NCBI RefSeq assembly: GCF_928391935.1
Contig: NZ_CAKMTD010000012.1
Coordinates: forward strand, 1 to 62,405
DNA from: Rothia nasimurium
GTDB taxonomy: Bacteria > Actinomycetota > Actinomycetes > Actinomycetales > Micrococcaceae
Direction of reading: 5' to 3'
DNA: 62,405 bases
Shown: positions 58,749-62,405 of the stretch, in pieces
How the letters are laid out: the number at the start of each line of letters is the position of its first letter
Position numbering within the stretch: the stretch's first letter is position 1
Notes under the pieces: generated by a model
Told to the model about the DNA's origin: nothing
What the model saw: the letters and a program-made list of their open reading frames with translations, nothing else
The model's database searches: none
Program-made: the position numbers and the translations under genes

Positions 58749-59492
58749 CTAGGCGTCCTGAGCCGGTTTCTGGCACCAGAGGAAGAACTCTAGGTTGCCG
58801 TCCTGGCCGGGCAGGGGGCTTTCCTGTTCCCCTTTCACCAGCAGACCGGCCTCCTGGGCTGTCTGCCTCACCAGCTGAACGGCCTCAACCCGGGCGGCTG
58901 GGTCAGTCACGACCCCACCTTTCCCAATCTTGGCCGGGCCAACCTCAAACTGGGGTTTGACCATCAGGAGCAGGTCCCCGCCAGGAGCAGTGGCCTCAGC
59001 CAGGGGCCCTACCACCTTGGTCAGGGAGATAAAGCTGAGGTCAGAGACGGTCAGCTCCACTTGCCCGCCGATGTCGGCCGGGCTCATGTGGCGCACGTTC
59101 ATGCCCTCGTAGACGTCCACGGCCGGGTGGTGGCGGATCTCGTCAACCAGCTGGTCGTGCCCGACGTCCACGGCGGCGACCCTCCTGGCCCCCCGGCGCA
59201 GTAGCACGTCGGTAAAGCCCCCGGTGGAGGCCCCTGCGTCCAGGCAGAACTTGCCTGCCACGGTAATGTCGGGGAAGGCGTCCAGGGCCCCGGCCAGCTT
59301 ATGCCCGGCCCGGCTGACGTACTCCGTCAGGTCGTTCCGGAGCACCCGCACCCTGTCTCCCTCTTTGAGTTTCTGGGCCGGTTTTGTGGTGGGCTTGCCG
59401 TTGACGCTGATGTAGCCGCCCTCCACCATTTTGGCGGCCAGGGTGCGGGATCGGGCAATGCTGGCCTGCACCAGGTATTGGTCCAGTCTCAT
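58749..59492 (-). CDS. tlyA: TlyA-family rRNA 2'-O-methyltransferase
   Basis: Methylates 16S and 23S rRNA riboses in actinobacteria. 247 residues: S4 RNA-binding domain at the N-terminus (MRLDQYLVQASIARSRTLAA) and FtsJ-like SAM domain with CLDAGASTGGFTDVLL and the KDKE-type catalytic residues further on. AAGGAG ribosome site. Confidence 0.93.
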   Translation of the reverse strand: MRLDQYLVQASIARSRTLAAKMVEGGYISVNGKPTTKPAQKLKEGDRVRVLRNDLTEYVSRAGHKLAGALDAFPDITVAGKFCLDAGASTGGFTDVLLRRGARRVAAVDVGHDQLVDEIRHHPAVDVYEGMNVRHMSPADIGGQVELTVSDLSFISLTKVVGPLAEATAPGGDLLLMVKPQFEVGPAKIGKGGVVTDPAARVEAVQLVRQTAQEAGLLVKGEQESPLPGQDGNLEFFLWCQKPAQDA

Positions 59493-59521
59493 CCTGTCTC
59501 CTTTTCCCGCAGCCTAGCGGT

Positions 59522-59674
59522 TTAGTTGAGTTCTTGGGTTAGGTCGTCTGCTAACTGGGTGAGCTTCTCCAGCCGTTCGGTGGCGTCCAGGGCCAGGGCG
59601 GCGGTGAGGGCGGCTTCGAACTCCGGGTCTAGTTCTAGCGGCTCCCCTTCTGCGGGGGCTTGGTCCTTAGCCAC
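59522..59674 (-). CDS. Small acidic protein, 50 residues
   Basis: A GTG-initiated frame of 51 codons between the HAD phosphatase gene and tlyA, overlapping the HAD stop by 8 bases and ending 30 bases before tlyA. Composition is Leu/Ala/Glu-rich and reads EFEAALTAALALDATERLEK, an amphipathic helix pattern with no Cys or Trp. The tight coupling and tandem orientation support translation. No family recognised. Confidence 0.6.
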   Translation of the reverse strand: MAKDQAPAEGEPLELDPEFEAALTAALALDATERLEKLTQLADDLTQELN

Positions 59675-60656
59675 GGTTGATGCTTTCGGGGAGGGTTGGC
59701 TCGGTGGTGTCGGGGTGGGCTGCCCACCAGGCGGCGCAGGCTACCCGCCAGCTATCGACCTCGCTGCCCTGGCCGGTGACTGTCAGCTCCATGCCCTGGG
59801 CGGTTGCCGTCCAGCCTGCCCCGGACGCAGTGGCCCCGTGGGCGGTCGCTTCACAGCTGATGTCGGGGTAGGGCTCAAAGAACCCGGCTAGGTCTGTCAG
59901 CAGGTAGGTGGGGCGTTCCAGGGGAATGGCGGCAAGAATACTCTCATAAGTCTCCACCCCGGTCATGACCACAGCGGTTGCCATACCGGCCCGGTTCCCG
60001 CCCTGAATGTCGGTGTCCAGGCGGTCGCCGACGACGACGGGGCGCTCGGCCCCCAGCTTCTGGGCGGCGGTGATGAAAATCGGGGATTCTGGTTTCCCGG
60101 CAACCAGGGGGGTCCTCCCGGTGGCGGTGGCGACGGCCCCGACAAGGGTTCCGTTGCCGGGGGCGATTCCGCGTTCCTTGGGGATCGTGAAGTCGGTGTT
60201 GGAGGCTACCCAGAGCACCTTGTCGTCGGCCAGGGTGTAAGCAGCTTCAGCCAAATCCTCCCACAGGATCTTGGGGTTGAAGCCCTGCACGACGGCGACG
60301 GGCTCATCAGCCTGGCTAGCTACGGGTACTAGGCCAACGGCGCGGACGCAGTCAGCTAGGGCCTGGGTCCCGGTCACCAGGACCTTAGAGCCTGGGGAAA
60401 GCTGCTCGGCCAAAAGTTCTGCTGCGGCCTGGGCGGAGCTGACGACGTGGTCGGCGTCGGTGTTGACCCCCAGTTCTACCAGGTGGTCGGCAACGGCCTT
60501 CACGCTCCGGGAGGCATTGTTGGTCACGAAAGCGACGGGAACGCCAAGCCCCTGGGCCTTGTTGAGGGCTTCGGGGGCACCGGGGATAGCGTCGGGGCCA
60601 GCGTAGACGACACCGTCCAGGTCAGAGAGAATTGCGTCGTGCTGGTTGAGCAGCAT
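59667..60656 (-). CDS. HAD-superfamily (class IIA) phosphatase
   Basis: 329 residues. Motif I LSDLDGVVYAG, motif II VTNNASRS, and motif III/IV PVVVGDRLDTDIQGGNRAGM of the NagD/HAD-IIA group. Substrate (a sugar phosphate or nucleotide) unknown. Starts 5 bases after the previous gene. Confidence 0.88.
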   Translation of the reverse strand: MLLNQHDAILSDLDGVVYAGPDAIPGAPEALNKAQGLGVPVAFVTNNASRSVKAVADHLVELGVNTDADHVVSSAQAAAELLAEQLSPGSKVLVTGTQALADCVRAVGLVPVASQADEPVAVVQGFNPKILWEDLAEAAYTLADDKVLWVASNTDFTIPKERGIAPGNGTLVGAVATATGRTPLVAGKPESPIFITAAQKLGAERPVVVGDRLDTDIQGGNRAGMATAVVMTGVETYESILAAIPLERPTYLLTDLAGFFEPYPDISCEATAHGATASGAGWTATAQGMELTVTGQGSEVDSWRVACAAWWAAHPDTTEPTLPESINRG

Positions 60657-60661
60657 GAGTT

Positions 60662-61984
60662 TTAGTCCTCCTCGGTGCCTTCGGTAGTGGCTTCGGGGGC
60701 CAGCTCAAAGAGGGCTTCTTCTTCAGCCTGTTCTTCGCTGACGAGGGTTTCGGTGGAGGGGGCGGGGGTTTCTACCTCAAAGAGGGCTCCGTCCTCTGAA
60801 CCGGCTTCTTCATCGGCCTTTTCAGCGGCTTCAGGGGTTCCCTCGGCGGGCTTCTCCTCTGCCGGAGCTGCAGGGCCATCCTGGGCAGCTTCTGCGGCTT
60901 CGAGGTCGACGGAGGGCTCTTCGGGTTCGAGCAGGTCCTTCTCGGTGAAGATGTCAAAGATTTCGGGTTCGACGAAGTCACCCTGGCCAAGGGCGGCTTC
61001 GGTCATAAGGGCCAGTCGGGCCCAGCGGTTGGCTTCCTTGGTCTGGCCGTCCTGGTGCAGGAGTTCTGCGTAGGTGTTGAAGAGGCGGGGTGAGTAGTCG
61101 AAGCCGCGCTTGGGGTTGAGTTCAGGAATCTGCAGGGCCTTAAGAGCTTTCTTGAGCTCACCCTGGTCGCTGTAGATACCAGAAACTACGATGGCGACCT
61201 CTGAGCGGACGGCGGCGGGCACGTCCTCGCCCTTGGCTTCTTCTGCCAGGGTGAGGGCTTTTTCGATTCGGCCCAGGGCACGTTCACAGTCGACGAGCAG
61301 GGCCAGGTGGTCGTTGGCGCCTGAGATTCGACGGTGGGTGCGGAGTTCGCGCAGGGCCAGTTCAAAGTTTTCAGCGGCGTAGGCTGCGATACCTACGACT
61401 TCGCGGACGACGCCGATTCGGCCTGCCCGCTTGGAGGCGGCGATAGCGTGTTCGAGGGCGAAGTCGGGGTCGATGTCGAGGTAGCGCCCAACCATGACGA
61501 GGTGCTTGGCGACGGTGTCTGCGTTCTGGGCTTCTAGCTGGCGCAGGGCGCGGAGGGTCCAGTTCTCCAGTTCCTTACCGGTGACGTCGGTGTCGATCTC
61601 GGGTGCGTTCTTGGAGGGACGGTAGTCACCGCCGGGATTCTTAGCTTCGGTGAAACGCTGGTCCTTGCGTTCCCCCTGGTGGCCGCGCTTGTTCTGGTCG
61701 CGGTCGAAGTTCTTGCGGGGGCCGCGGTCACCGAACTTTTTGTCGCCGAATTTTTTGTCACCGAACTTGCCGGTGCCCTTGCGGTCATCGTAGCGTTTGC
61801 CGCCACCACGGTTCTTGTCGTAGGGCTTCTTGTCGCCGTAGGAGCGGTCGCCGTCTCGCTTTGTGTAGCCGCCTTCGTTGCGGTCTGAGCGGTCGCTACG
61901 GTAGGGGCGGGAGGAGTTTCGGTCGTTGTTCTTCTTGTAGCCACCGCGGTTTTTATCTGAGTGGTTACGTGAGTTTTCAGCCAA
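60662..61984 (-). CDS. TPR-like protein with a basic low-complexity N-terminus
   Basis: 440 residues. About 1-125 are rich in Lys/Arg/Asp/Gly and Asn, with repeated 'KKFGDKKFGD' and 'DKNRGG' units typical of disordered, RNA-binding tails. The middle (about 140-340) is helical, TPR-like. The C-terminus is acidic. TTG start after GAGGAG. Commonly found upstream of the HAD-tlyA group in this lineage (inference). Function unknown; it may scaffold RNA or ribosomes. Confidence 0.7.
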   Translation of the reverse strand: MAENSRNHSDKNRGGYKKNNDRNSSRPYRSDRSDRNEGGYTKRDGDRSYGDKKPYDKNRGGGKRYDDRKGTGKFGDKKFGDKKFGDRGPRKNFDRDQNKRGHQGERKDQRFTEAKNPGGDYRPSKNAPEIDTDVTGKELENWTLRALRQLEAQNADTVAKHLVMVGRYLDIDPDFALEHAIAASKRAGRIGVVREVVGIAAYAAENFELALRELRTHRRISGANDHLALLVDCERALGRIEKALTLAEEAKGEDVPAAVRSEVAIVVSGIYSDQGELKKALKALQIPELNPKRGFDYSPRLFNTYAELLHQDGQTKEANRWARLALMTEAALGQGDFVEPEIFDIFTEKDLLEPEEPSVDLEAAEAAQDGPAAPAEEKPAEGTPEAAEKADEEAGSEDGALFEVETPAPSTETLVSEEQAEEEALFELAPEATTEGTEED

Positions 61985-62143
61985 GTGAGCTCCTCTATTG
62001 TTTTTGTGGGGGTAGGGCTCTTTTCTGCCCTGTTTTTTCGCTAGGTTCTAGTCTATCTGGCTTGGGGTAGCTTGCGTAGGGGTCGGCTGGTCTTCCTGGT
62101 GCGTTTTCAGGCACACAGCCTGTGGTTGAGGGTCTGTTAAAGC

Positions 62144-62175
62144 AAAAAAAGGGGTCGGAGCTTGTGCTCCGGCCC
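62144..62175 (-). terminator. Second, strong rho-independent terminator downstream of the rRNA operon
   Basis: Minus-strand stem GGGCCGGAGC/GCTCCGACCC (62166-62175 with 62152-62161), 4-base loop, then C and a run of seven T. Confidence 0.88.
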
Positions 62176-62236
62176 AGGGAATATGGGCTACTTGCAGATA
62201 GTTTCTTCCCAGAGCAAACAAACCGGGGCAAACAAA

Positions 62237-62265
62237 AAGGCCCTGGACGTTTCGTCCAGGACCTT
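62237..62265 (-). terminator. First terminator downstream of 5S rRNA
   Basis: Minus-strand 13-bp stem (62253-62265 with 62237-62249, one G-U), 3-base loop, followed by TTTTTGTTTG. Confidence 0.9.
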
Positions 62266-62284
62266 CTGTATCCCAATCAAAAAA

Positions 62285-62402
62285 CCGGCGGTGACCTACT
62301 CTCCCACACCGTCACCAGTGCAGTACCATCGGCGCAAAGAGCCTTAACTTCCGGGTTCGGGATGGAACCGGGTGTTTCCCTCTCGCTATAACCACCGTAA
62401 AC
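62285..62402 (-). rRNA. rrf: 5S ribosomal RNA
   Basis: About 118 bases. The minus strand contains the 5S core CACCCGGTTCCATCCCGAAC, the loop region GGAAGTTAAG and the terminal helix CGGTGGT/ACCGCCG. It is the 3' end of an rRNA operon whose 23S and 16S genes lie beyond the right edge. Ends are approximate. Confidence 0.95.
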
Positions 62403-62405
62403 CTA

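Overview
The window comes from a high-GC Gram-positive actinobacterium, most likely a Micrococcaceae member close to Rothia (inference from gene content and order; no database was searched). Support: a mycothione reductase (mycothiol is actinobacterial), the gcvH-garA-ftsR-McdR-like regulator cluster, the tlyA-nadK-recN-pyrG-nudix-xerD...parA-scpA-scpB-rluB-tyrA-cmk-der cluster, a pcs-type CDP-alcohol transferase, and frequent GTG/TTG starts with AGGAG-type ribosome sites.

Layout. 1-5.7 kb: a truncated NYN-domain remnant, mycothione reductase, and the ferrous/heme iron uptake operon efeUOB behind a near-perfect DtxR/IdeR box. 5.8-18 kb: pyruvate carboxylase, an orphan ParA-like ATPase, two MerR-type regulators, GarA, GcvH, and the bifunctional proline dehydrogenase PutA with a divergent LysR regulator. 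18-22 kb: an unknown membrane protein, a phosphatidylcholine-synthase-like enzyme, and a two-gene operon of unknown function (beta-propeller-like protein plus Tat-exported protein). 22-24 kb: a Phd/RelE-type toxin-antitoxin pair with its palindromic operator. 23-28.3 kb: SorC/DeoR-type regulator divergent from glpD-glpF-glpK. 28.4-36.4 kb: ogt, a large cell-wall protein joining an HtaA-type heme domain, leucine-rich repeats, a PTPE stalk and a sorting signal, then a VOC protein, a lipase-like protein, a lipoprotein and an L-lactate permease. 36.4-37.8 kb: a decayed patch (S-layer-like remnant, short AbiEi-type protein) and tRNA-Pro(GGG). 38-62 kb: a long minus-strand housekeeping block interrupted by a propionate (methylcitrate) cassette prpE / gntR-prpDBC; the right edge holds 5S rRNA and terminators of an rRNA operon that continues outside the window.

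Functional themes. Three-carbon and amino-acid catabolism (glycerol, lactate, propionate, proline) converges on pyruvate and the TCA cycle, with pyruvate carboxylase for anaplerosis and GarA as a likely TCA/glutamate switch. Iron is a second theme: efeUOB and probably the HtaA-LRR surface protein. Regulatory DNA readable by eye includes an IdeR box (18/19), a TA operator inside a probably leaderless promoter, two identical TGTATACA sites one whole number of helical turns apart between prpE and its GntR regulator, and a LexA-like box upstream of nadK-recN.

No prophage, CRISPR array or complete insertion sequence was seen. The accessory or decayed material sits at 0.1-0.3, 22.1-22.9 and 36.8-37.5 kb.
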